Of a stretch of DNA of 64,000 bases, positions 11,763 through 23,311 are shown piece after piece (position 1 is the stretch's first letter; every line of letters begins with the position of its first letter). The DNA lies in the NCBI RefSeq assembly GCF_009017415.1, contig NC_092409.1, positions 1,612,001-1,676,000 of the forward strand. The letters run 5' to 3'. A program made the translations under genes and the position numbers. The stretch comes from Aspergillus flavus. Lineage: Eukaryota > Ascomycota > Eurotiomycetes > Eurotiales > Aspergillaceae. Below the pieces are notes generated by a model that made no database searches, was not told the DNA's origin, and saw nothing but the letters and a program-made list of their open reading frames with translations.

Positions 11763-13134
11763 GGCGCCACTAAGCCAGTAGTTCGACCTTTAGCATCGCG
11801 ATTCCTTTCCCAATTCACCTTAACCATCCTGTTTTATCTTCGCTCCGACTGAGGTTCTGATAGTCCTCCAAAAAGAAAAAAAATAAAAATAAAAATAAAA
11901 AATAAACCCCCACTCTGGAGTGCAAGCATTACGACTCTTTTTTCAGACCGCCTTCTCCTGGGAAATTTTTGCCACACTTTCATTGGACTTTTTTGAGCAG
12001 GCTAAGCCATAGCTTAATCCTGGCCCTCGGCCCCATTTGATTTTCGGATCGTATTCCTTTCCGTCCCTTTGAACTATTAGTCTTCTTGCATTGCGCTGCG
12101 TCAGAAACGAAATAGAAATAAAGAACCAAAAAGAAAAGAAAAAGAAAAGAAAAAGAAAAGAAAAAGAAAAGAAAAAGAAAAAAAAAAAAAAAAAAAAAAA
12201 CCAATAAAATGAAGGAAGGAAAAAGAAAAGAAGAGGAGCCTAGTCATGTTAATTCCCCGTATCTAGTAGTTCTTTTAACTTTTTGTTTTTCTATCTTTTC
12301 CAGAAACATATTACAAAAAAGTAGATTTATAATATTATCGGATAATTTTAATCCTCATCAATCAAGGGTCAAAAGTAAAAGTATTAGAATTCTCAAAGGA
12401 ATAATAATTATACTCCTCACAAGAATAAGAAGAAAAAAATATTACTCTAGGGAAAAAGAACAGAACACGACCTAAAACCATGCGGCCCGTTCGCTTTTTC
12501 TCTGACTGAAGGCTTTAAGGTTACTAACTATCAAACTACTCCGTTTTAGGGGCTGCCGCTCTCTCTCTCACGTCGTCTTGCTTCAATCCACCAAAGTCGC
12601 CTCTCCTCTGTCTTCTCTCCGCCTCACTCACGTCCTGCTTCACTTGCGAGCTTTGGAAGCAGTGTCTGTTCAAACAATCTCTTGGAATTCCGAAGCCATT
12701 GCATCTTACTGAGGGTACGTTTCACCTGCAAAATATTGTTTCCTGGCAAATCTGGAAATCGAGCCCCTCCGCCCACGTTTCCCCGTATCATTCGGGCGCA
12801 GCAGCCTCTGCATAACTTGGCGATGCTTCGTTTGCGGACTAATACTTATGTCTCGGGAACCATAGGTCTGATTTAACTAGGCTCTGTCTGTTTTCTACTT
12901 AATACAGCCCCTTCACCACCTCGCCTCGTCATTTCGGCCGGTCCGTCTTTCCATTGCGTTCCCTCAGCCTCGCCTCCCTCTCGTCTCATCATTCCGATTC
13001 CGCAGACAGTCGAATACATAAAGCCGAATTTGTGCTACGCCGACGCATACAATAACTACTAGGCTCGAGTGGGATGTGGTCTGAAGTTACTCCGACGAAC
13101 TCTTTCTAGCCTCTGTTGTCACACAACTTTCTCA
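11763..13134. other. Intergenic with A-rich tracts; kinase 5' region
   Basis: Contains A-rich tracts at 11867-11907 and 12108-12200. From about 12540 it is pyrimidine-rich (CTCTCTCTC, TCGCCTCTCC), which fits the promoter and 5' leader of the kinase gene starting at 13135. Confidence 0.5.
12108..12200 (+). repeat. AAAAG/AAAAAG simple repeat ending in poly-A
   Basis: Tandem AAAAGAAAAAG units followed by about 20 A residues. It reads as poly-Phe/Leu on the opposite strand. Confidence 0.9.
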
Positions 13135-15123
13135 ATGGGGAATTCGCAGGGAAAGCCGGTGTGCTCCACCGATGAAAGTACGTTTATGTTACCCAGTCGT
13201 CCATTGAAACCGACAACAATGGTTTTTGATTTAGATTCGTGACGCTGACCGCAGGGGGGGCAACAGTCAACCTGAACCAATTCCGGTTACTTCGCGTGGT
13301 CGGGAAAGGTGCTTTTGGAAAGGTCCGTATCGTTGAGAAAAAGGATACCGGGTTGACTTTTGCGCTCAAATACATCCGAAAAGAAGAAGGTACGAACCTA
13401 AGGTTGATCCTATCCATCTTGCCTCAACTGATGTATTTCTTCTGCAGTGGTTCGGTCGGAAAGTGTACGGAATATCATCCGTGAACGGAGAATGCTCGAG
13501 CACTTGAATCACCCATTCCTGTGCAACCTGAGATACAGCTTCCAAGATATAGAATATATGTGCGTCTTGCAGCGGTTTTTTCACGCAATCATTCCCCTCC
13601 TCCACCCTTTGCCATGTTGCTGATATCTGAGAAGTTATATCGTGGTGGATCTGATGAATGGCGGTGATCTGCGATTCCATATCTCAAGAAAATGCTTTAC
13701 TGAGGAAGCGGTGCGCTTTTGGATGGCCGAACTCGGGTGTGCTCTGAAATATATTCACTCGCAAGGCATTATTCATCGAGATGTGAAGCCGGACAATGTG
13801 CTACTGGACTCTGAGGGACACGTCCACTTGGCTGATTTCGTATGTTATCCCCCTGGTTGACTTGGATCGTTGCATTTCGGCACCATGGAAAACTAACATA
13901 CTGTCTTTACTACAGAATGTGGCCTCGGACTTCCGCCCTGGAAAGCCTCTCACCAGTAAATCAGGGACCCTAGCATATCTTGCGCCCGAGGTATACGAGG
14001 GCGGCGGATACTATTGCGAAGTTGACTGGTGGTCACTGGGAGTAACATTCTACGAGTGTATCTACAACAAGGTTTGTCGAAGCGTGTTCTTTAGCCGGGA
14101 TCAAAGCTAACAAAACTCCAAGCGACCATTCGAAGGTCGTAGCCAGGACGTATTGAGCGAAAACATCAAAAAAGCTCAGCCGAAGTACTATGTCACTAAC
14201 CCGGCAGTCTCGGTTCCATGCTTGCGAGCGATGGGTGCACTCTTGGAGAAGGACCGAAGCAAACGGATCGGTGCCTCCAGTTGGGAGAGTTTTATATCTC
14301 ACATTTTCTTCGCTGAAATTGATTTTGTAGCGCTTGAGCACAAGGAAATCCCGCCAGTGTTCAGACCCTCTAGCGATAAAACCAACTTTGACGCCACATA
14401 TGATCTGGAGGAATTGCTTCTTGAGGAGGCACCGCTCGAGGCCAGAGCTCGCCGACAGAAGCCACGAGCAGAATTAAGAGAAGACGCTACAGCGAAGGAA
14501 ATCAGGGAAGATGAGCTTCACCGTCTGATTGAAACCATGTTCGAGCCATTTGATTACACGACTGTGACTTTCCAAGGGTATGTTGTCTAGCGCATGGTGC
14601 GCATGAAATGCGGATTCCGCTAACTAGTCATAGAAATGCCGCGGAAGCTATTGCAGCAACGAAGTGAGTGAAAAGAAGACTGTGGGCGCGAACGAACCGT
14701 CCCATTTACTGACGATTCTCCAGGAATCCTGAAGACTGCCTTCCCCCAGCTGGCTCAACGCACTCGCGACAATACTCGCAGACCGATTCTTCGAGAAACT
14801 CGCCTCCCTTGCGCAACAATGATGGGTCAGTGAGTCGATTGACTCAGCCCGAAACTCCGTCCCCCCTTGGCGAGACTGTAGACCATCAAGACTCTATCCC
14901 GAACCAGGCTCCTACCTCTCCGACCTCCCACCCACAGCCGCCGCCTTCACCAGCTCCACAATTCCATCGTCCATTCCATCCTCAGCCGAACCCTGCAGCC
15001 AATCATCTTCCCCCAGCCAACTCCAATCCTGCGCCGGGTCGTCCGAAGGGTGCAACACGGAAAACAAGCAAAGGTGGTGGTGTGCAGATGGTGCTCGAGG
15101 AAGCAGGCTTAGTTTTAATTTAG
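13135..15123 (+). CDS. YANK/STK32-like AGC Ser/Thr kinase, C-terminus cut by a NUMT
   Basis: Eight exons: 13135-13177, 13255-13389, 13448-13559, 13635-13839, 13916-14071, 14123-14577, 14634-14663, 14724-15123; 511 residues, all phases agree. The N-terminus MGNSQGKP is a classic N-myristoylation signal. Kinase motifs: GKGAFGKV (Gly loop), ALKYIRK (Lys), HRDVKPDN (catalytic loop), LADFN (DFN in place of DFG, as in the YANK/STK32 family), LAPEV and VDWWSLGV. A Pro-rich tail follows. The last coding exon runs into inserted mitochondrial-type DNA after EEAG (about 15108): four foreign residues and a TAG at 15121. The original tail codons lie intact beyond the insert at 15659-15850. The catalytic domain is whole; the last 64 or so residues are lost unless the insert is spliced out. 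Confidence 0.88.
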
Positions 15124-15169
15124 AATTATTAAAATTTTAAACAGGAACCGGCTTAATTATATCTTTATT

Positions 15170-15202
15170 AAAAAAAAAAAATAATTTTTTTTTTTTTATT
15201 TT
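15170..15202 (+). repeat. Poly-A/poly-T tract inside the NUMT
   Basis: A run of A followed directly by a run of T, a possible hairpin of AT spacer DNA. Confidence 0.8.
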
Positions 15203-15266
15203 TATTTACTTTATAAGTTAATAAATAAAAAAAGTAAAATGTGTATATTACAAATTAACTAAACTA

Positions 15267-15350
15267 TATGGGTAACAAGACTTGAACTTGTAAAGTATAA
15301 AACTATTCCGTCCTAAGCGGAACCTGGTTACCAAATTTCAGCATACCCAT
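15267..15350 (-). tRNA. Mitochondrial-type tRNA-Leu (anticodon UAG), in NUMT
   Basis: Minus strand, 84 nt. The acceptor arms ATGGGTA/TACCCAT pair fully with discriminator A. D arm CTG/CAG. Anticodon stem TTCCG/CGGAA with loop CTTAGGA gives anticodon TAG. A long variable arm is typical of Leu tRNA, and the T arm is ACAAG/CTTGT with loop TTCAAGT. AT-rich and unlike nuclear tRNAs. As a nuclear copy it is probably not a working gene. Confidence 0.85.
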
Positions 15351-15354
15351 TTAT

Positions 15355-15427
15355 TGCTCGAGATAAGACTTGAACTTATAACCTAATCATCTTCAGTGAT
15401 CCGCTCTACCAATTGAGCTTCTCAAGC
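15355..15427 (-). tRNA. Mitochondrial-type tRNA-Phe (anticodon GAA), in NUMT
   Basis: Minus strand, 73 nt. Acceptor GCTTGAG/CTCGAGC with one G-T pair and discriminator A; D arm GCTC/GAGC; anticodon stem GATCA/TGATT with loop CTGAAGA giving anticodon GAA; T arm ATAAG/CTTAT with loop TTCAAGT. The cloverleaf is intact, which suggests a recent transfer. Confidence 0.87.
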
Positions 15428-15658
15428 TATTTTATCATACAGTTTGTTAGCAACAAATAATAATAAAATAATACCAAATAGCTGATCAATCAGTCAAGAA
15501 AGTATTTATGCAACAGTACATAGTATTGTTATAAACCAACTTATTCAGCTAAGAAGAAGAATACAAAAATACTAGCAGAGTGTTCTGTCATGAAACCACT
15601 AACGCACGAAATCATTGCTTGCATCTAAAATTAACTTGCTGACCCATTATGCAAAAGG

Positions 15659-15850
15659 AGTTGGAGTGAATTGGCTGATCAAAGCTCGACCCTCCCAGCC
15701 GAAGGTTATGATGCAGGTTCTATCAAAGGAAAATCCTCGAACAGCGGCATGCTAGCCTTCCTGAGCCGGAAGAAGGGCCGTGACAGGAGTCCAAAGCCAC
15801 AGGAACCAGGCGTTCTGGGCAAAGAAGGAGCTAGACAAATCATTAGCTGA
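15659..15850 (+). pseudogene. Severed C-terminal coding end of the kinase
   Basis: Downstream of the NUMT an open frame of 63 codons plus stop resumes in the style of the kinase tail: it begins SWSELADQSS, contains SGMLAFLSRKKGRDRSP and ends GKEGARQIIS before TGA at 15848-15850. There is no start codon that fits. It is best read as the former 3' end of the kinase gene at 13135, separated by the insertion. Confidence 0.82.
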
Positions 15851-17656
15851 GGAGGACATGACTCAATTCAAGCGGTAGGGGCGATATAACGCGCCCTGCC
15901 TTCCTTCGGCCTCTACTCCTGAGCTAGCCGGAAAAGCATCGACCTCTCAAAATGGAATTCTCCTCTTACAGCATTCAACAGATCGCTGACATGTTGCACC
16001 ACTGGCTGGCCCAACTAAGATTGGTCGCATCATGGCGTCTAATGCAATATATCTCGCGAAGCCTCGCCTAGAATTCTGGCCGTCGCATTTGAGATTCCGA
16101 GGTCAGATGAAAAATTAACAATACTGAAAATTTTGGCGATACACAAAAAAACTCTCAGCGGCAAGACTCATGACCCACTATTCTGCTGGTCCTCTTTTCT
16201 GGTCCGTCGTATTTTAAAATTACCTGGCAATGCATCAACATCGCCACGAAAGGGTGACTGTGAATTGGTGACCATGCAGTTGGTGTCTTCATGCTTTCCC
16301 ATTCTCGGAGCCCAAGACCGTCATGAGTCCTGGGCCGCGGAAGAAAACATTACTCCCTTAATTACCCTCAATTTCTTTGTTCTCGTGGGTTTAGCAAAGA
16401 GCAGACCTATTCTCTATCTTCGTTCTCCCCTTTTTGTGTTGGACTAGGTGCGGAGTTGTACAGGCGGAAGTGCACCTATGACCAATTTATTATCATAATC
16501 ATTACTAAGTTGACCAGCGAGACTTTGCTCCTATTCTGCATGTCGAACCCCATTGTGGATGTACATCTTGTTTCCTGTCTTGTGTGCTTTTGATTGCTTA
16601 GATGGCGTTTACATACCCCTCTTGATGGTCATGGATTGGCAGTGGTTATGCTGTGCATAGTGGTTCAAAGATATGAAAGGGGTTGCATAGATATTCTTTT
16701 TTCTCCCTTTTTTTTTTTCCCTCTCTGACTTATTTCAGTTTCCACCAGGATCTCAATTGGGTAGGATGGTTACAGTTCATTTGTAATTAATGATTTGTCC
16801 ATATGTTACTACTATATTTCCGTTGAATGTGAATACTTGAAAATAGACATTGATACACATATGAGAACAGGGTCCATATAGGACTACTACTAAGAGCTCG
16901 TGATCAACTACCTTTCCTTGGTAACTGGCTCATTCTTCAATGTCACTCTTCTCCACTCATCAAATGAACCAAGAAACCAGGCAACCACAATTCTCTTCTC
17001 CCTACTCCAGGAGACATGATCTCGCAGTTGTTAATCTGAAATTCACCGCTTTTGTTGCTCCGCAACTTTTTCTTCTCCACCAACGCCAAGGGGTTGGCCT
17101 CTCAGGCCGTCGGATCCATAAATAAACCATCCCTCGCGATCGGTAAATCTTCCGAACAATAATATAGATAGTAATGTTGCAGCTTCCAGACTGAAACAAT
17201 TATGCTGAAATGATCCAAGCCTTACTTCCCGGGCTTTGCATATTATAATAAGCGGTTCAAAGGCCTCCGTTTTTCGCTTCGATGGTAAGTAGCGACGCGC
17301 TGCCGAGTCGCCAAGTTTGTTTACTGTGATAAGAAAGGCATATTAGAAACTTGGACCTTAGCGCGGGCAACTAACTAACGTCTGGGCTATAGAGTCGCGC
17401 TTCCCACATCGCATATGTATAATTGGCGATTCTTGCCCCGAGTCCCTGTCCTCTGCGATTTCTTAACGATGATTTTAATTCCTCTCATTCCTTGATTTAA
17501 CCATTCGACACATCCCCACCTTCCATTCCTCTTGCGACGCGAATTTTCATGACGTTCTGACTTTTGTCTTACGGTGAACGAGTGGGGCTCCCGGCATTCG
17601 CATTGTCGAATTTGCAGATCGAGCGATTGTCGCATTCCGGTTAAAGTTAGAATTGC
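15851..17656. other. Intergenic, promoter of exgD
   Basis: About 1.8 kb: kinase 3' region and the ExgD upstream region. It has a pyrimidine tract near 16700-16725. The frame at 16133-16447 has no protein-like character. Confidence 0.55.
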
Positions 17657-20278
17657 ATGCCGAGTCACTCGCGCAGTCGGGACCGCTATCGCGGCGAGCG
17701 GGATCCGAGCAGACGCTATCGCGAGGTTTATGATGATGATGACGATGATGATTTCGATTACCATCCCCGTGAACGAAGGCGATATAGACGTGACGACTAC
17801 CAACATGATATACGAAGCCATGAATCTCCAAACTATAATGATGATTTGAATGAATACGATGCTGCCGCGGAGGATCCTGCGGTACCTCTTAGATCGCATG
17901 ATGTGGAGGGGAGGCGGAGAGAGAGGTCCAGGGCAGGAGAATCGCCAATTGCGTCGCCGAGCAGGAGAGACAGGAATCGCGGTGGGGAGGAATACAGAAG
18001 GCACGGAACCTATGGTGACGGTGGTAGTCCTACACGAGCCATGAGGGACCGCAGGCATCGCAGTCGGGACGGTCAAAGGGCACGACCTCGCGACATGGAT
18101 AGAGAGGCGCGGAGGCAGAGGCGAAGGGAAAGGGCACGCGGCGCTGCAGCAATGAAACATAAAAGCAGTGATTCTACGAACAGTGGATCCCATCTGTTGA
18201 GTGCTGATGCGTTGGCCAAACTCCGCTCCCATTATGATGAGGAGGACCAACGGGAAAGATCACAGGAGCAAGAACAACCCCGGTTGGAGAGCAAGCGTCA
18301 GCGCAAGCGTCCAATTGTTGGCGATGAACCGCAGGCTCTTGCTCCATTCCCTGATGAGACGCCCCGAGGGCAGTCGAAAGGCAGAATCGTGTCCGGTGCT
18401 TATCTGGAAGAGGGTCATCCGGAGATGGAGGTTCGACATCGCGGAGGTGGTGGACCAGCAATGGAGGCTAGATGGAGAAAGGAGGGTAATTGGGATGGAA
18501 CTATGGAGGGCTCCGATGCACAACCGCCGTTCTGGAAGCGGAAGAAATGGTGGATTGTCATAGGGGTGCTGGTCGTCGTTCTCGCTATTGTTATCCCAGT
18601 TGCTGTCGTTATGTCTAAGAAACATGGTCATGATGATGATAAATCAGGCTCAAGCTCTTCCGTCGATAACAGCGACTCGCCTTACATCTCAAGTTTGGAT
18701 GGGCTAAGTCACGATAGCATTCCAGTATGTCTGCTTACGTGCAAATTTGTAGCTCGTTGCTAACTAGTATGTTTAGGAATCTGCTCAGGGGTCAATACTG
18801 GATCCCTGGACGTGGTACGACACGAGAGACTTTAACCTGACCTTTACCAACGAGACGGTCGGTGGCCTTCCCATCATGGGGCTAAACTCAACATGGGATG
18901 ACTCAACAAGGCCCAACGACAATGTGCCCCCATTGAACGAATCCTTCCCGTACGGCTCGCAACCGATTCGCGGTGTGAATCTTGGGGGGTGGCTGTCAAT
19001 CGAGCCCTTTATTGTCCCTTCATTATTCGAGAATTACTCAAGCAAGGACAGAATTATCGACGAGTATACATTGTGCAAAAAGCTCGGATCGTCCGCTGCC
19101 TCAACGATCGAAAAGCATTATGCAGACTTTATCTCAGAACAAGATTTTATAGACATGAGGGATGCAGGACTGGATCATGTTCGCATCCAGTTCTCCTACT
19201 GGGCGGTGACGACGTACGACGATGATCCGTATGTCGCAAAAATCTCATGGAGGTACCTCTTGCGAGCCATTGAATACTGCCGAAAGTACGGGCTTCGCGT
19301 AAACTTGGATCCCCATGGCATCCCGGGTAGCCAAAATGGCTGGAACCACAGCGGCCGCGAGGGAGTCATCGGCTGGTTGAATGGTACAGACGGCCAACTT
19401 AACAGACAGCGCTCTCTCGACTTCCACAACCAAATCTCGCAGTTCTTTGCACAACCCCGCTACAAGAATGTTGTTACAATCTACGGCCTCGTCAATGAAC
19501 CACTCATGCTCTCATTGCCGGTTGAGGACGTATTAAATTGGACGACAGATGCCACGAAACTAGTGCAGAAGAACGGTATTTCAGCCTATGTCACCGTCCA
19601 CGACGGCTTCTTGAACTTGAGTAAATGGAAGCAAATGCTGAAGGACCGGCCGGACCGGATGTTTCTTGACACTCACCAGTACACCATCTTCAACACGGGA
19701 CAAATTGTCCTTAATCACACGGACCGAGTGAAGCTCATCTGTAATGACTGGTACAACATGATCAAAGAGATCAACACCACAAGTGCAGGGTATGTTCAAC
19801 TAAGTTCTCTTAACACCTAAAGCACGACCATGTGTAGTCAGCTACTAACTGCGTTAAAAATAGCTGGGGCCCAACCATCTGTGGCGAATGGTCCCAAGCT
19901 GATACCGACTGTGCCCAATACCTCAACAACGTCGGCCGCGGCACCCGCTGGGAAGGCACCTTTGCTATAGGCGACTCAACAGTTTATTGTCCCACCGCTG
20001 ACACAGGTCCAACCTGTAGCTGTGCCTCCGCCAATGCCCCTCCCGCCGATTACTCAGACGGTTACAAGAAATTCCTTCAAACATATGCCGAAGCGCAAAT
20101 GTCTGCATTTGGAACAGCCCAGGGCTGGTTTTATTGGACGTGGCATACCGAGTCCGCTGCCCAGTGGAGCTATAAAACAGCTTGGAAGAATGGCTATATG
20201 CCAAAGAAAGCTTACGCTCCCGATTTCAAGTGCGGTGATGATATTCCGAGTTTCGGGGATTTACCGGAATATTATTAA
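17657..20278 (+). CDS. exgD: Membrane-anchored exo-1,3-beta-glucanase, GH5 family (ExgD-like)
   Basis: Exons 17657-18724, 18777-19789 and 19864-20278 give 831 residues, the usual ExgD length. Residues 1-295 are a highly charged, Arg/Asp-rich cytoplasmic region. A single membrane segment (WWIVIGVLVVVLAIVIPVAV, about 298-319) makes a type II membrane protein, followed by an Asp/Ser linker and the extracellular GH5 domain. Catalytic landmarks: RGVNLGGWLSIEPF, the HVRIQFSYWAV strand, YGLVNEP (acid/base Glu), DTHQYTIF and CGEWS (nucleophile Glu). Several N-glycosylation sequons lie in the domain. The family trims 1,3-beta-glucan at the cell surface and acts in wall remodelling. The assignment is firm. 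A large antisense frame over exon 1 is a shadow of the Arg/Asp codons. Confidence 0.94.
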
Positions 20279-20664
20279 TTTGGTTTCCTTGTTTCATTAT
20301 ATGTTTCTAGATTTCCCCTTTCTATTTTCTATTTTTGGTTTCGGTTCAAGTTGCATACATTTGCGTGGTGGGCTACGGTTGTATTTTAGTTTGCTCATCG
20401 GACATCTGCAGGGTCGCTCTTGGTCTTCCTGCTGTATATACATGTTGATATCCTATTCATACTGCAATAAAGGATTAAAGGGGTTGTTTATAGGGTCTTC
20501 AAGTTATATAAATAGTTCTTGTGTGCTCATGAACAGGATATAGTGTGTTCAGACAGAGTATATTATACAGTAGCATTCATCGTAACGGCATGACAATAAC
20601 CCCAGGAGTCAATCAATGCCCCTGGGATAACCAAATAGCAGCATCAAGCTCCTCATTCGGCCAA
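20279..20664. other. Convergent intergenic region
   Basis: 3' regions of exgD (+) and the response regulator (-). It contains, on the minus strand at 20613-20660, a coding-like stretch in a different frame from the response-regulator end (see findings). Confidence 0.5.
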
Positions 20665-21331
20665 TCATCCTTCAAACCAGCCACCTTCATCCCACATCCC
20701 AGGTCTGTAGATATAGTTGCTGCGACGTTCATTTTCGTAGACCCCATCCAACAGATCACCGATCCGATGCAAACCAACCGGCTTCATAATCCACCCATCG
20801 AATCCAGTATCGATGTATACTTGTCGATCTTTCTCCTTCGAGGATGAAGACACAACTAATATCGGGACACGCTTCTTAAGTGCTCCGCCCCTGGCAGAGG
20901 ATTGTTCACTTTCCCGAATCATCTTTGTTGCGGTCAAGCCGTCAACTACTGGCATCTGTTTACTCACATTAGCCCCATTGATCACTGTTATATAGGAGTG
21001 AAGAGTTGCTCACTTGTAGGTCCATCAATACCGCATCAAAACAATTTGCCTTTTCTCGAAACACGGATGCACACTCTTTCCCATCCCTCGTTAGATAGAC
21101 CGTATGTCCGGACATTTCTAGTCTCTTGCGCAGAATGGTGCTATTTGTGGGATCGTCCTCGGCCACTAGGATGTGTAGATTGGTTTTGGTTCGTCTGTCG
21201 GTTGGATAGCTTATGGAGCGGGAGGCTCTGAAAGTATCGGGTCTGGTGGACATTTTGTGTGGCTGGTCTTCGTATGCACTCTGGCTGGATGATGATGATG
21301 ATGTTGTAGCGGATGATGTCTGTTGGACCAT
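20665..21331 (-). CDS. Stand-alone response-regulator receiver protein
   Basis: Minus strand exons 21014-21331 and 20665-20955, with a 58-nt intron between MDLQ and MPVVDG, give 202 residues. After a Ser-rich leader the receiver domain has every key residue: ILVAEDD (acidic pair), DAVLMDLQMP (phospho-acceptor Asp), the ILVVSSSS switch and GFDGWIMKPVG (Lys). No histidine kinase or effector domain is adjacent, so it may be a lone phosphorelay component or the remnant of a hybrid kinase. The end (GMWDEGGWFEG, stop) appears early, since a coding-like run continues in another frame. Its signalling partner is unknown. Confidence 0.8.
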
Positions 21332-23311
21332 TACTGGATTGAGATGGAAGTGTGTTGAGACTAGAAATCAGAGGCCAGCTCTTCATGCAAATCCCGGATA
21401 GTCGCTAAAACAAACGTGAGGTTATTCGAACAGCACGGGCAGAATCTGGCGTGGCGATGTATATACCCTTTATACTCAAATTGAGTTTATAACGGAGATT
21501 GCAGGAGTTTCCAATACCCGTTGAATCTGAGGCGAAGGCTGTAGCAGCGCTGAATGGTATGCCGTGTTTCGACGGGATATATCTGAAACGGGGGTTTCCA
21601 TGGAACCGGATCGCCTGGTCTAGAATCCGCTTTTTATTCCCTTGGTTCCTTTATTAGCCTACTTGGGTCCGTGTCAGCGTTTTTCTGGTTCCCGAAATTT
21701 AGGCTCAACGTAAGGTGGGCTTTTCGAGAAGGATTGTTGGGCCCATTCGAGTTTGGGATATTCTGGGTTGGAAGTATGTAACGGGGGACACGAGCTGTCT
21801 TGTAGGGTTGGTCCTTGTTTTTTTTGGGGGGGTATTTCTTTGCTTCTTTCTGCTGGATCTAGTTTGAATCGTACAGAAGAAATGCGAGTCATACACACGG
21901 ACACCGATCTAGATCTCTTGTTCAACTCGATCGTGAGATTCGGGTATGCTTCCCGTTCGAGCTCAGACTCCCACGATCGAAGGCCTCTCTGACTCGGGAG
22001 ATGTGCACGAGCTCGCTTTCATGGACACATGGTAAATATGCCTCGTATCGGTTTCTCTGACTCAGGGTGGCCTATCCCAGTTGCATGATTTGGTCGTGAC
22101 AGCGGCAGGGCATATTAATGACCCAAAGACTTAAATTTGCGGCCACTTGACACAATCAGCGTTCATATCCAGACGGGAAAGCTCCACATTATATGGATCT
22201 CGACAGATTACGCTTTTTTTCTTTTTCTTTTTCTCTTTTTATTTTCCCTTCCTTTTTATTTCCCCTTCTTTTTTTATTATTAATTTTTATTCTTCCCGGC
22301 CGCTTCTTGGGCTTGTCTCAGGTAGTTTCTGTTGCTGATTCTACGTCGAGAGTTGCTCGTGCTTAGGTGAGATCTTGATCTATATTCGATCTTGAAGGAT
22401 CCCTGGCTCTGCAGTCTGGTTCCTGGTGAATGGCATGTTGCTTTGGTATGCTTGACACAGGGCGTCTAGTCTTGAATTGGACTGTTCTCGGGCAAGCCAG
22501 TATGTACGCCGTTGTACGCAATAGATGCTGATCGCCGTTTCTCCGAATATTCTATACGGAGTAAACGAGATGTGGTGGCAATTAAGCGAATACCACAACG
22601 TATAAGCATGCGTTGTATATTGCTTCGGCTGGGAGAGGTTGCATTGAAGTGGATGTTGTGGGTACGTGTATAATCTCGACGTGCGGGAAACCCTTCGCGT
22701 GAGTAAATTGGGGTGGCGATTTGGGAAATTGAAGAAAAGCGACTCGGAAAGGCCGATTAGATGTAATGTAAGCCATGCGACGTGAGCAAGTGCCTCGGGC
22801 TAATGCATGTCATTCTTTTTGGGAAATCACCTTTCGATCTGCGGCATTCTTAGATCGGTAGTAGGTGTCCAGGGTAGAGCGGATCTGGTTTGGGCTGCTG
22901 CTCGTTGGGAAGGATCGCGTGGTGTGGGCCTTGCTGTCGTATTTTTTTATGGTGTTAGGGTTGAGATGTCTTGGCTCGTCAGGTCGGATTAGGACTTGGG
23001 GTTGAAGATCGGTTGGCGAAGCGAGGTTCTTCTTGGAGGTAGATAATTTTATGACTAACTTGTTCTATTATCGGACCACTGCTTTTTATGGGTGCTTTTT
23101 CAATTCGACTGGTGGTATCAATGATTGAATCTCAACATCTAAGAATAGTAAAGGAAATAGAGCCCGAAACATTCAACGCACAAAGAAGTCCACGATACTA
23201 TGCATCAAGCACACCTAAATCCAGACATGAATCATAAGTCATCGCTATAAACCGACGAACATATTGCAAGCAAATCCAATCATACAAAGAAGAAAGTGAA
23301 CCGACAGTCAT
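21332..23311. other. Long intergenic gap
   Basis: About 2 kb with no supportable gene. It contains a T-rich tract at 22208-22290 and a TACGGAGTAAA element near 22555. Confidence 0.5.
22208..22290 (+). repeat. T/C-rich low-complexity tract
   Basis: Repeated TTTTTC and TTTATT runs. Confidence 0.8.

Larger units (their letters stand above)
15109..15656 (-). other. NUMT: mitochondrial DNA inserted in the kinase's last exon
   Basis: About 548 bp of strongly AT-rich DNA interrupts kinase codons between GAG-GAA-GCA-GGC (ending 15108) and AGT-TGG-AGT-GAA (from 15659). On the minus strand it holds tRNA-Phe(GAA) followed 4 nt later by tRNA-Leu(UAG), both with mitochondrial features. F-L is the order in the conserved tRNA block after the mitochondrial large rRNA gene of Eurotiomycetes. 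A segment near 15610-15650 (minus) reads like a mitochondrial large-rRNA fragment (GGGTCAGCAAGTTAATTTTA), so the insert may be a mosaic. The exact ends are uncertain by a few bases. Confidence 0.85.

Noticed and set aside
17387..18250. 287-codon antisense frame over exgD exon 1
   Set aside because: Shadow of the Arg/Asp-rich coding sequence; no motifs, and the sense protein is well matched to ExgD.
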